A DNA stretch of 50,011 nt, taken from NCBI RefSeq assembly GCF_900163795.1, contig NZ_FWFD01000022.1, forward strand, positions 1 to 50,011. Reading direction: 5' to 3'. The notes below the pieces were generated by a model. The model was not told where the DNA came from. It was given only the letters and a program-made list of their open reading frames with translations, and did not search any database. The stretch comes from Vagococcus fluvialis bH819. GTDB lineage: Bacteria > Bacillota > Bacilli > Lactobacillales > Vagococcaceae. Positions 32,566 to 42,869 of this stretch are shown piece after piece; within the stretch, counting starts at the first letter, position 1, and the number at the start of each line of letters is the position of its first letter. The position numbers were made by a program, and so were the translations under genes.

Positions 32566-33021
32566 TTATACCCGATACACCACTTCAAAATTCTCACAAA
32601 TCAATTCCATTTGAGTATCAAAGGTGGTACCTAAACTCTCAGCTTCATCCATAAAGAATTTTTTATGTTCATCGTACCAATATTGATAAGTCAAATCGCC
32701 TTCACCTTCACTTAAAGCAAATTCCTCAGTGACATCATCCATTTTAGCTAGTTCAATCTTTTTAATTTGAATCACAGCAAGTGGTTCACTTTTACCATTT
32801 AAAACAATATCATATTGCCCTATTTGTGGTAGTGGCTCCCCACTGATTCGGTAAAAATCAAAAACAGAACAAGTTCCTCTTTTTTTACCTTCTAAAACAA
32901 GGTTAACTAACTCATCTGCCATCTTAGTATCAATCCCATCACCAAACATCCAAGCTTCTGGCATGGCGATATTTTTTAGCTGCTTACTTTGGCAAAATTT
33001 TTCCAAAAAAGTTTCAATCAC
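32566..33021 (-). CDS. ASCH-domain protein
   Basis: 151 residues. The ASCH (ASC-1 homology) fold shows in MPEAWMFGDGIDTKMADELVNLVLEGKKRGTCSVFDFY, GQYDIVLNGKSEPLAVIQIKKIEL and the C-terminal EEFALSEGEGDLTYQYWYDEHKKFF. The EGxGD...W...H pattern is typical of YqfB-like ASCH proteins, which bind RNA or hydrolyse modified nucleosides. AGGAGG precedes the ATG. It is transcribed alone. Confidence 0.85.
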   Translation of the reverse strand: MIETFLEKFCQSKQLKNIAMPEAWMFGDGIDTKMADELVNLVLEGKKRGTCSVFDFYRISGEPLPQIGQYDIVLNGKSEPLAVIQIKKIELAKMDDVTEEFALSEGEGDLTYQYWYDEHKKFFMDEAESLGTTFDTQMELICENFEVVYRV

Positions 33022-33146
33022 GATGATTCCTCCTAATTTTAAGGTTAATTCCTATTTTAGCACAGTAGTTAAATTTATATTTTGGTAAAACCAAGTTAAA
33101 TTGTGATAAAATGAACGTGATAAAACAGAAGAAGGTGAAAGAGAAA

Positions 33147-33551
33147 ATGAAGGAAGTTAAAATTATTAAAACAACAGACCTTATCAATGGTGGATGTAAT
33201 GCGTGTCCGACAGTTAAAAGTGATGTTTACGTATTGGTTTTAAATGACTTAAATCGTCCATTAGAAAATTTGGATGTGACATCTCTAGTCATGACAGTTG
33301 CTTTAGCAAATGGTTATAAACAATATCAAGAGTATGATATGGCAGAAGATTATGATGTTTATAAAAATGGAACAAATGAAGTTTCAGTGATTCCAGAATA
33401 TGATAAATTAATCATAAAAAAAGGTTTTAGCCAACATAAAGTAGCAAATAATTATCAAGAGCCAGCAGAGATATTTGCAGTAGTGAATAATATCCTGACC
33501 CAATTTTTTGATTTAGAAGGCTTAAATTTTGTGATTGAAGAAGAAAAATAA
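33147..33551 (+). CDS. Conserved hypothetical protein, 134 aa
   Basis: Start ATG 33147 with GAAGGTG 9 nt upstream; the ATG at 33111 lacks a ribosome-binding site. The protein is soluble, MKEVKIIKTTDLINGGCNACPTVKSDVYVLV..., with a CNAC pair near residue 20 that could bind metal or form a disulfide. An acidic, Tyr-rich middle (YKQYQEYDMAEDYDVYKNG) follows. I do not recognise a family. It is monocistronic with a strong terminator. Confidence 0.6.
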   Translation: MKEVKIIKTTDLINGGCNACPTVKSDVYVLVLNDLNRPLENLDVTSLVMTVALANGYKQYQEYDMAEDYDVYKNGTNEVSVIPEYDKLIIKKGFSQHKVANNYQEPAEIFAVVNNILTQFFDLEGLNFVIEEEK

Positions 33552-33562
33552 TGAGATGATGA

Positions 33563-33599
33563 AACCAAAGTGTCTGTTAATGATACTTTGGTTTTTTTG
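33563..33599 (+). terminator. Intrinsic terminator
   Basis: AACCAAAGT (33563-33571) pairs perfectly with ACTTTGGTT (33585-33593), followed by T-run. Confidence 0.83.
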
Positions 33600-33609
33600 T
33601 GCGGTAAAA

Positions 33610-33636
33610 GTTACTGTTGTTATGTAACCGCTTGCT
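33610..33636 (+). promoter_or_regulatory. Control region of the alpha-glucoside PTS operon with cre-like site
   Basis: TGTAACCGCTTGCT (33623-33636) matches 12 of 14 positions of the CcpA cre consensus TGWAANCGNTNWCA. A GTTAC-N9-GTAAC dyad (33610-33628) overlaps it and may bind the RpiR regulator encoded downstream. Assigned by eye. Confidence 0.5.
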
Positions 33637-33696
33637 TAAAGCGTGGTTTAAATTAATAATAAGCTCATAGGATAAAGGAAGGAGCGGAAAATTTTT

Positions 33697-35283
33697 ATGA
33701 TGGAAAAAGTACAGCGATTTGGTGGTGCAATGTTTACCCCTGTTTTATTATTTTCTTTTTCAGGTATTATGGTTGCTTTATGTATTATTTTTAAAAACCC
33801 GATGTTAGTGGGGAGTATTGCAACAGAGGGGACAACTTGGTTCAGTGTTTGGTCGATTATCGAAGATGGTGCATGGACGGTATTTAATCAAATGGAGTTA
33901 CTATTTGTTATAGGCTTAGCAATTGGACTAGCTAAAAAAGCCAATGCAAGAGCAGCTATGGAGGCATTCGTTGTGTATACCACATTTAATTATTTTGTCA
34001 GTGGTATGTTGAAACACTTTGGCTCATTTTTTGGTGTTGATTTTGCTCAGGAAGTTGGTGGTGAAAGCGGCCTAAAACTATTAGGGGGAATCAAAACATT
34101 AGATACAGGAATCATCGGTGCGATTATTATTTCTGCTATTGTTGTTTATATCCATGATCGTTACTTTGATACAAAATTACCTGATTTTCTTGGGATTTTT
34201 CAAGGCTCATCTTTTGTTGTTATTATTGGTTTTTTCGTCATGTTACCAGTAGCTTTTATTACAGCCCTTATTTGGCCTAAGATTCAAATGGGAATTGGTT
34301 CGATGCAAGGCTTTTTAGCAAGTTCTGGTGTGTTTGGGGTTTGGTTATACACCTTCTTAGAGCGGATTTTGATTCCAACGGGATTGCATCACTTTATCTA
34401 TACACCTTTTGTGTTTGGCCCAGCTGTCGTGGAAGAGGGGATTTCAAAATATTGGATGGCTCACTTAAACGAATTTTCGCAAAGTACAGAGCCGATGAAG
34501 AAACTATTTCCAGAAGGAGCTTTTGCTCTTCATGGTAATTCGAAAATTTTTGCAGCACCTGGTATTTCTGCAGCCTTTTATTTTACTGCTAAACCAGAAA
34601 ATAGAACGAAAGTGCTAGCGATTTTAATTCCAACAACCTTAACGGCTGTATTAGCAGGAATTACAGAACCACTTGAATTTACATTTTTATTTATTTCTCC
34701 GCCATTGTTTGCTCTTCACGCTGTGTTAGCAGCGACAATGTCAGCAACAATGTATGCTTTTGGTGTAGTAGGAGATATGGGTGGTGGTTTTATCGATTTA
34801 CTAGCGAAAAACTGGATTCCTTTATTTGCGAATCATAAAGGAATGATATTCACTCAACTGCTGATTGGTTTATCCTTTACAGTTATTTACTTCTTAATTT
34901 TTAGATTTATTATTTTAAAATTTAACATTCCAACACCAGGTCGTGAATTAGCTGGAGCAGATGTGAAATTATACAGTAAAAAAGAGTTTAAAGAAAAACA
35001 AGCTCAAAAAGACGATGCATCAACTAAAGAAACTGGAGAATCTATTTATATGGATCGTGCCATTATTTTCTTAGAAGCTTTTGGTGGTTCAGAAAATATT
35101 GAAAAAGTCGCCAACTGTGCCACTCGGTTGAGAATTACAGTAAAAGATGAAACAAAAGTACATGAGGATGCTGCTTTTAAATCAGGTGGCGCACATGGTG
35201 TAGTCCGTAAAGGAAATGCGTTCCAAGTAATCGTCGGGCTTGATGTCCCTCAAGTTAGAGAACAATTTGAAAAAATACTATAA
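33697..35283 (+). CDS. PTS EIICB component, alpha-glucoside specific (GlvC/MalP type)
   Basis: 528 residues. The EIIC domain (1-410) has about ten membrane segments and the glucose-family blocks GLHHFIYTPF and AGITEPLEFTFLFISPPLF, with EGAFALHGNSKIFAAPG. The EIIB domain (about 440-528) carries phospho-acceptor Cys about 474 in VANCATRLRITVKD. There is no EIIA domain, so phosphate must come from another EIIA-Glc. The next gene encodes a 6-phospho-alpha-glucosidase, so the substrate is probably maltose or another alpha-glucoside such as a sucrose isomer. Confidence 0.92.
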   Translation: MMEKVQRFGGAMFTPVLLFSFSGIMVALCIIFKNPMLVGSIATEGTTWFSVWSIIEDGAWTVFNQMELLFVIGLAIGLAKKANARAAMEAFVVYTTFNYFVSGMLKHFGSFFGVDFAQEVGGESGLKLLGGIKTLDTGIIGAIIISAIVVYIHDRYFDTKLPDFLGIFQGSSFVVIIGFFVMLPVAFITALIWPKIQMGIGSMQGFLASSGVFGVWLYTFLERILIPTGLHHFIYTPFVFGPAVVEEGISKYWMAHLNEFSQSTEPMKKLFPEGAFALHGNSKIFAAPGISAAFYFTAKPENRTKVLAILIPTTLTAVLAGITEPLEFTFLFISPPLFALHAVLAATMSATMYAFGVVGDMGGGFIDLLAKNWIPLFANHKGMIFTQLLIGLSFTVIYFLIFRFIILKFNIPTPGRELAGADVKLYSKKEFKEKQAQKDDASTKETGESIYMDRAIIFLEAFGGSENIEKVANCATRLRITVKDETKVHEDAAFKSGGAHGVVRKGNAFQVIVGLDVPQVREQFEKIL

Positions 35284-36639
<1,356 letters not shown>

Positions 36640-36728
36640 TTTATATCTATTGTTCCACTCTATATTCTTTTGTAAATACTTATTGAACGGTATAATAAAG
36701 ATATTATGGGAAAAGGGAAGATGACTAG

Positions 36729-37508
36729 ATGGAATTGATGGAATTGATTAATAAAAATTTTAAGTTACTCAGTGAATTAGATAAGGAATTTTTATCTTTT
36801 GTATTAGAAAATCAAGATAAAATTGATCAATTAACAATAGATGAATTAAGCAGAAAAACCTATATTTCAAAATCAACAATCATCAGATTAATGAAAAAAT
36901 TAGGTTTTTCTGGTTATTCAGAATTTAAATTTTCATTAAAACGTAGTAAAGCAAACAAGAAATTTATGAAAGAAGATGTGGATTTGATTAAAAGTCAATC
37001 TGCAGATTTGTCAAAAACGTTAAATGAATTAAATCATTACGATATGACAGGCGTTTTGGAAACCGTAGATTCTAGTCATATTATATATTGTTACGGGACT
37101 GGTTTTTCACAACGTAAATCCGTGGAAGAATTTTCAAAGCAATTAATTGGTTGTGGTAAGAGAGTTATTGTAATTCCTAATCAGACAGAATTAGAGATGA
37201 CACTTCCAATGATTACAAACCAAGACTGTATTTTTATCTCTTCGTTGAGTGGTGAAACGAGAGTGCTAAAAGATACTATTTTAGAATTTAATATCAAAAG
37301 AATCCCGATTATTTCTGTCACTCGATCGGGAAATAATTTTTTATCTCAACATGCTAATCATCGACTAGTTTATTATATGACAGAATTAGGCGTGAGAGAT
37401 GGTATTGAGATGGTGTCATTTTTAACGATGCATATGGTTTTTGATTATGTTATCAGGTCATATATGACCTATGGCTATTATTTGGAGGGATTGGATGATA
37501 CTGTTTAA
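36729..37508 (+). CDS. RpiR-family transcriptional regulator of the alpha-glucoside operon
   Basis: 259 residues. The N-terminal RpiR HTH is IDQLTIDELSRKTYISKSTIIRLMKKLGFSGYSEFKFSLKR. The C-terminal SIS sugar-phosphate-binding domain contains IYCYGTGFSQRKSVEEFSKQL and FISSLSGETRVLKDTI. Position after the PTS and GH4 genes matches glvR of Bacillus subtilis glvA-glvR-glvC. It probably senses 6-phospho-sugars. A TATAAT at 36691-36696 suggests its own promoter. Confidence 0.88.
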   Translation: MELMELINKNFKLLSELDKEFLSFVLENQDKIDQLTIDELSRKTYISKSTIIRLMKKLGFSGYSEFKFSLKRSKANKKFMKEDVDLIKSQSADLSKTLNELNHYDMTGVLETVDSSHIIYCYGTGFSQRKSVEEFSKQLIGCGKRVIVIPNQTELEMTLPMITNQDCIFISSLSGETRVLKDTILEFNIKRIPIISVTRSGNNFLSQHANHRLVYYMTELGVRDGIEMVSFLTMHMVFDYVIRSYMTYGYYLEGLDDTV

Positions 37509-37947
37509 AAGAAAAGTAAATTATGAAAAAATTCTAGTGGGGTATTGGTTGCTTGTCCCAATTTTGTTTGGAGTGTACTTTTTTATCATGAATCTAAAAA
37601 ACAACAATACAATGGAACAAACTTTAAAAACAGATAATCCATTACTTGCAATGGGAATGTTAGTTAGCTTTTTATTAGTGATTCAAGGAATGTCGTTTAT
37701 TCTGTTAGATCGACAAGTGGAAAATTCAAATCAAGCCAAACGTTATTTTCTAACATTTTCAATTTTTCAGCAATTATTAATGTTTAATATCATTGGTAGT
37801 GCGTTGAGTTTTTTAGCTTATCGCCAATTACCAGAAAAAAATCAAACAAAATTACATGTGAAACCTTGGTTATTGGGAATCATTACTTTTATTGTATTAC
37901 TATCAATCATCATAGCGGTAATTCAAATCAGACAACTTATTCTTTAA
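37495..37947 (+). CDS. Membrane protein of unknown function, 150 aa
   Basis: Start ATG 37495, with GGAGG 6 nt upstream inside the rpiR-type gene, overlapping it by 14 nt. Four hydrophobic segments: about 15-36, 55-75, 90-112 and 125-147. A short basic N-terminus (MILFKRKVNYEK) suggests an inside N-terminus. No family is recognised. Translational coupling to the regulator puts it in the alpha-glucoside operon. Confidence 0.7.
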   Translation: MILFKRKVNYEKILVGYWLLVPILFGVYFFIMNLKNNNTMEQTLKTDNPLLAMGMLVSFLLVIQGMSFILLDRQVENSNQAKRYFLTFSIFQQLLMFNIIGSALSFLAYRQLPEKNQTKLHVKPWLLGIITFIVLLSIIIAVIQIRQLIL

Positions 37948-37955
37948 TACATAAA

Positions 37956-37989
37956 AAAACCAAACAGACTAAAAATCTGTTTGGTTTTC
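37956..37989 (+). terminator. Terminator of the alpha-glucoside operon
   Basis: AAAACCAAACAGA (37956-37968) pairs perfectly with TCTGTTTGGTTTT (37976-37988). Confidence 0.88.
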
Positions 37990-38020
37990 GTTATATAGAT
38001 ATAAATCTTCTTTTAAAGCG

Positions 38021-38050
38021 TAAAAAAACCTCTAGCCACTAGCTAGAGGT
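38021..38050 (-). terminator. Minus-strand terminator after the GNAT gene
   Basis: ACCTCTAGC (38028-38036) pairs perfectly with GCTAGAGGT (38042-38050). Read on the minus strand it is followed by TTTTTTT. It lies about 230 bp after the acetyltransferase stop. Confidence 0.7.
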
Positions 38051-38062
38051 AAAAAGGAGTTG

Positions 38063-38110
38063 TTTATTTACTTTGGAGGAGTAAATAAAATGAAAAAGTT
38101 TATTTGTTAG
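38063..38110 (+). other. Hairpin presenting a Shine-Dalgarno before a six-codon ORF
   Basis: TTTATTTACT (38063-38072) and AGTAAATAAA (38080-38089) form a perfect 10-bp stem whose 7-nt loop is TTGGAGG. ATG follows at 38090, and the frame MKKFIC ends at TAG 38108-38110. Dropping one base after codon six would extend the frame as RVVLLVYIYNNDKK, so it may be a frameshifted small-protein gene. The rest of the 37990-38194 gap shows nothing else on the plus strand. Confidence 0.45.
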
Positions 38111-38194
38111 GGTTGTTTTGTTGGTATACATATATAATAACGATAAAAAGTGAACTAATTGTGACCAACTTTATTTCTTTTTATGAAATCTAGA

Positions 38195-38275
38195 TTAAGG
38201 AAGTTTAAAGAAGTATTCAAAAAAGATGGCACCTGAAATAAGAAAAGTAATCAAATAACAACTAAAAAACACCAT
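38195..38275 (-). CDS. Possible 26-aa hydrophobic peptide
   Basis: A minus-strand frame MVFFSCYLITFLISGAIFFE... just after the acetyltransferase gene. It is strongly hydrophobic with a short tail ending KLP. There is no convincing ribosome-binding site, so I give it low weight. If real it would be a single-pass membrane peptide cotranscribed with the GNAT gene. Confidence 0.22.
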   Translation of the reverse strand: MVFFSCYLITFLISGAIFFEYFFKLP

Positions 38276-38283
38276 GAGTATTT

Positions 38284-38760
38284 CTATTGAATTGTTTGTA
38301 TCATAATCTTGAGTTCACCGTATTCAGTTAATAAAGGTTTTTCGTTATCTACAAATCCTGTTTTTTGATACAGAGAAATAGCAGGCAAATTTTTAGCATT
38401 AACACCTAAAATAATTTCCGTTATTGTTGGAAAATGTTCCTTAATATATGCTGGTAATAGCAGCAAAGCTGTTTTTGCATATCCTTTTCCTTGATAGTGA
38501 TGATTAGTCGAAAAACTTCTTAATAAAATGGTGTTTGGTTTGTTTGTATAGATTTTAGGACCTTCGTTAATATGAAGAATAAAAGCAACGAGTAATTGCT
38601 GATCGTGAATTAAAAAAATAGGATATCGATCATGATCAACTTTTGATTTTTTAATGGCATTTAAAGGTAGATCTGAAAATTTAAGTTGGTTTAAAGGTAA
38701 TGAAAAATTTTCTAATTGTTCTTGAGATATAAAATCGGGATGATAGGCTAATAGTTCCAT
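38284..38760 (-). CDS. GNAT-family N-acetyltransferase
   Basis: 158 residues. The acetyl-CoA-binding motif A is TILLRSFSTNHHYQGKGYAKTALLLL (Q-G-x-G-x-A). It is followed by motif-B-like LGVNAKNLPAISLYQKTGFVDNEKP. The substrate is unknown. AGGAGG lies 7 nt before the ATG. The 5' end overlaps a small membrane-protein frame read from 38854. Confidence 0.87.
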   Translation of the reverse strand: MELLAYHPDFISQEQLENFSLPLNQLKFSDLPLNAIKKSKVDHDRYPIFLIHDQQLLVAFILHINEGPKIYTNKPNTILLRSFSTNHHYQGKGYAKTALLLLPAYIKEHFPTITEIILGVNAKNLPAISLYQKTGFVDNEKPLLTEYGELKIMIQTIQ

Positions 38761-38854
38761 GTGAACCTCCTAAAAATTTATTAAATTTAAGAAAGAAACC
38801 AATGATGAAAATAGGTAAGCTTAACCAGAATAACCACAGAATCATTTTTTTCAT
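38681..38854 (-). CDS. Possible small membrane protein overlapping the GNAT start
   Basis: A 57-codon frame, MKKMILWLFWLSLPIFIIGFF..., whose first 30 residues form a plausible membrane helix. AAGGAG stands 7 nt before the ATG. The last 26 codons overlap the acetyltransferase gene in another frame and look non-native (basic, Ser/Arg-rich). Either a real overlapping coupled gene or a gene whose 3' end was lost. Confidence 0.4.
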   Translation of the reverse strand: MKKMILWLFWLSLPIFIIGFFLKFNKFLGGSHGTISLSSRFYISRTIRKFFITFKPT

Positions 38855-38940
38855 TATTTTCTCCTTGTGTTTTATTAGTCTTATCATAGCAAATTATTAG
38901 TCAAATGTAGACAGAATTTAAGTTAGGAAGTGAGAGATCT

Positions 38941-39195
38941 GTGTCGAAAAAAACATTTGTAGAAATCGGTCTGGATTTTGATCAGCATAAGTGGGGGCTA
39001 GGTGTGAGTACAGAAATTGAAACGGCTAATTCTGAAATTAGAAAAAAAGGTTTTTCTAAGATAGCTATAACAGAAGTTTATTTAAGACTTTGGCTCTTAA
39101 AAAAAGTATTAATTTTATCGACTAAAGAAGGAATTAAAATTAGTAATAAAAAGCGAAAGAACTTCAAAGTTTTAATAGGAGTTTCAGACAAATAA
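38941..39195 (+). CDS. DUF3977-family protein
   Basis: 84 residues from GTG 38941 (GGAAGTGAGAG upstream). FVEIGLDFDQHKWGLGVSTEIETANSEIRKKGF and AITEVYLRLWLLKKVLILSTKEGIKISNKKRKNFKVLIGVS match, from memory, the short DUF3977 family (IEIG..., YIRIWIGKTVLILDSKEGFK). Function is unknown. It is monocistronic and convergent with the next gene across a shared terminator. Confidence 0.72.
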   Translation: MSKKTFVEIGLDFDQHKWGLGVSTEIETANSEIRKKGFSKIAITEVYLRLWLLKKVLILSTKEGIKISNKKRKNFKVLIGVSDK

Positions 39196-39221
39196 AAAAA
39201 TCTCAGAAGCCTGAGATTTTT
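39196..39221. terminator. Bidirectional terminator
   Basis: AAAAATCTCAG (39196-39206) pairs perfectly with CTGAGATTTTT (39211-39221) over an AAGC loop. It has A/T runs on both sides between convergent genes. Confidence 0.87.
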
Positions 39222-39688
39222 TATTTATTTTTAGCCAAACGTTTCATTTCTAAATATCTTTTTTGAGCTTCGTTTGCTTCATCTTTCATATTTGGGTAGA
39301 CACTTTTGATATCTCTAGCTGTTAAAATAAAAAAGATAATCGCAGCCAATTGAATCGCATAAGCAACAAGAAGTAACAGGTCATAGTTAAGAAGAATCCC
39401 ATCAAAAGCAGCAAACATGATGATTAAAGTGTAAATCTCACCAAGATAAATTAAACAAGGAGCTAAATATTTCTTTTTAGATAATAAGGTTAGTTTTCTG
39501 CCATGAACGTGAGCGAGAATGGCAAAAATCAAAGTTAAATAGCCTAAACTATTCACGGAAATATTCAAAAGCAACATAGCGTATAAAAAGACCGTAACAA
39601 TAGGAACAGATAGGTAGTAAGTATAGGCTCGGTAAGGTGCGCCTTTCTCTTTTGCATTTTGCTTAGCTCGTAATAGCTCATTATTCAT
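39221..39688 (-). CDS. Four-helix membrane protein of unknown function
   Basis: 155 residues from ATG 39688, with GGAGG 9 nt upstream. Basic N-terminus (LLRAKQNAKEKGAPYRA), four hydrophobic segments (about 27-45, 47-65, 78-98, 103-122) and a charged helical tail (EANEAQKRYLEMKRLAKNK). No family is recognised. A large palindrome lies about 120 bp upstream of the start. Confidence 0.7.
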   Translation of the reverse strand: MNNELLRAKQNAKEKGAPYRAYTYYLSVPIVTVFLYAMLLLNISVNSLGYLTLIFAILAHVHGRKLTLLSKKKYLAPCLIYLGEIYTLIIMFAAFDGILLNYDLLLLVAYAIQLAAIIFFILTARDIKSVYPNMKDEANEAQKRYLEMKRLAKNK

Positions 39689-39806
39689 TTTAAATATCCT
39701 CCAATTTTTCGTCAAACCTTTGATAATTAATCATATCATAAATGACTAAAAACTATAATTAGGATTCTAGTTAATTTTTAAAACAAAATAAAAAACTAAA
39801 ACAATC

Positions 39807-39854
39807 AAAATGTTTCATATGAAACATTTTATATATTTGAAACACCACGTTTCA
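39807..39854. promoter_or_regulatory. 24-bp perfect palindrome plus TGAAAC-N5-GTTTCA dyad
   Basis: AAAATGTTTCAT (39807-39818) is followed by its exact reverse complement to 39830. A second site, TGAAAC-N5-GTTTCA, lies at 39838-39854. Both share the half-site TGAAAC. GAAA/TTTC dyads are typical of RpiR-family operators, and such a regulator is encoded next to it at 39939. The palindrome may also end rpiR transcripts on the minus strand. Confidence 0.55.
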
Positions 39855-39938
39855 TCGAAGTAACCTGAACCGACTTCTCTTGAGACCATATTCATTTCAT
39901 AAAAAACAATCTATAATAAAAACAGAAGAGGTGATTGT

Positions 39939-40700
39939 CTAATCCGCTTCTTCTGTACTATGTTTTTTTAGATAAAGTTCTTTAGCTAAGGTTTCAATAA
40001 TATAAACAACAGGCAACTGAGAGGACATGTCCACACTGTAGGACTGACGATTGGATGGACTATCATAAGATAGTGAAAAATCAGCAGAAGTAGCTAAAGT
40101 ATTGGCTTCTTTATTGGTGATACTGACTGAATAAATCGAGGTATCAGCCAAAGCTTTAACGATGTGAACTAAATCAGGTGTTTCACCAGAAACAGAAAAA
40201 AGTAAACAAACCTCAGATGATTCATCATTTGTTTGATTCATCTTGGTAGCAAGGTAAGGGATAAAACTTGAAATAGAAGAAATACTTCTAAAGCCAAGAG
40301 AGGCGAAACGCTGTTGGGCGTAATCAGCCATTGTTCCTGAAGAGCCTGTCCCTAAACAGTGGATGAAACTTGCTTTTTCTAATCTGTTAGCTAGTTCAAT
40401 GATTTTTTGATTGAAGTCATCAGGTAATTGTGTAGTAGCTAAGTAAGGGTTACTTTCTTTAGCGTAAACAGACTCACTTCGAATTTTGAGATTTTGTTTT
40501 AAAGCTAATCGTAACTCAGGGAAACTAGCATAACCCATTTTTTGGGTAAAGCGTATGACCGTTGCTGGAGAGACATGTGTTTTCTCAGCTAATTCACGGA
40601 CACGCATAAAAGCAACGGATTCTTCATGCTCAGTAATGTAGCGAGCAATTTGAAGATCAGTTTCCGTGGCTTGTCTTAATTTTTCAATATCAAACAACAT
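39939..40700 (-). CDS. RpiR-family transcriptional regulator
   Basis: 253 residues. HTH: RVRELAEKTHVSPATVIRFTQKMGYASFPELRLALKQ. SIS domain: FIHCLGTGSSGTMADYAQQRFASLGF and LLFSVSGETPDLVHIVKAL. Divergent from the GH1 6-phospho-beta-glucosidase gene, its probable target, with a 99-bp shared control region. It resembles the other RpiR protein in this window (36729) only at family level. Confidence 0.88.
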   Translation of the reverse strand: MLFDIEKLRQATETDLQIARYITEHEESVAFMRVRELAEKTHVSPATVIRFTQKMGYASFPELRLALKQNLKIRSESVYAKESNPYLATTQLPDDFNQKIIELANRLEKASFIHCLGTGSSGTMADYAQQRFASLGFRSISSISSFIPYLATKMNQTNDESSEVCLLFSVSGETPDLVHIVKALADTSIYSVSITNKEANTLATSADFSLSYDSPSNRQSYSVDMSSQLPVVYIIETLAKELYLKKHSTEEAD

Positions 40701-40793
40701 GATTCACTCCTTTTATCATTCATTTTACTTGATAGTGACAAGTGAGTAAAGAAGTGAGGGTGTCATGCTAATTTAAAACGAGAAGGGAAGTAA

Positions 40794-42227
<1,434 letters not shown>

Positions 42228-42232
42228 AATTT

Positions 42233-42262
42233 AAGGCTGAAGTTCGAATGAGCTTCAGCCTT
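42233..42262. terminator. Bidirectional terminator after the GH1 gene
   Basis: AAGGCTGAAG (42233-42242) pairs with CTTCAGCCTT (42253-42262), followed by T. The convergent MepB-like gene ends within it. Confidence 0.85.
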
Positions 42263-42746
42263 TTTTATATAGTTTTTTAAGTTTTTTTGTATCTGTAGCT
42301 TGAGATAAATCAATAAAATAAGGCGTTTGCCATTTTTGAGTTTTACTTGCTGTTGAGTTTAAATTAGTTTCCCAAGAAGGATAGACGCGAATAGCCATTT
42401 TACCTTTTTGAGATTCGGTTCGAAGAATTTTTTGTTGATTCAAAATATCTTTTGGAAAAATAAATTGTCCTTTTTTATTTTCATCAATAATCGAAATGAT
42501 TAAGTAATCAGGACTTTCTTCGTAAGAAAAAGATTGATTGGTATTCATGCTATCTTTCTCCCAAAAAGCGACAAAATAACCTTTTTTCTTAGGCGTTGTT
42601 TTAGCTAGGCGACTTCTAAAGGTGGACTGACCAATCAAAAAGTAAGTGCCTTCATAATCTTTGTTTTGTTCTTCTAGATAACATTGTGTCAATTCAGGGG
42701 ATTTTACAGTTCTTAATGAATGTTTGATTAGGCTAATTGATTTCAA
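42255..42746 (-). CDS. MepB-family protein
   Basis: 163 residues. The family pattern is YEGTYFLIGQSTFRSRLAKTTPKKKGYFVAFWEKD, then YLIISIIDENKKGQFIFPKDILNQQKIL and KGKMAIRVYPSW. It is the same family as MepB from the Staphylococcus mepRAB locus. The biochemical role is undefined. AAGGAGG precedes the ATG. It is not accompanied by MATE pump or MarR genes here. Confidence 0.8.
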   Translation of the reverse strand: MKSISLIKHSLRTVKSPELTQCYLEEQNKDYEGTYFLIGQSTFRSRLAKTTPKKKGYFVAFWEKDSMNTNQSFSYEESPDYLIISIIDENKKGQFIFPKDILNQQKILRTESQKGKMAIRVYPSWETNLNSTASKTQKWQTPYFIDLSQATDTKKLKKLYKKG

Positions 42747-42802
42747 AAAAATCCTCCTTTTAAAATGTTAGTTGTAATTTATTATATAATGACTAATAAA
42801 GG

Positions 42803-42831
42803 TATACAAGACTTTTAAAACCCGTTATAAT
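42803..42831 (+). promoter_or_regulatory. Promoter of the adenosine deaminase gene
   Basis: TATACA (42803-42808), 17-bp spacer, TATAAT (42826-42831). Confidence 0.6.
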
Positions 42832-42869
42832 GATGAACAATATAAACTAACTACAGGAGGCGTTCCAAC

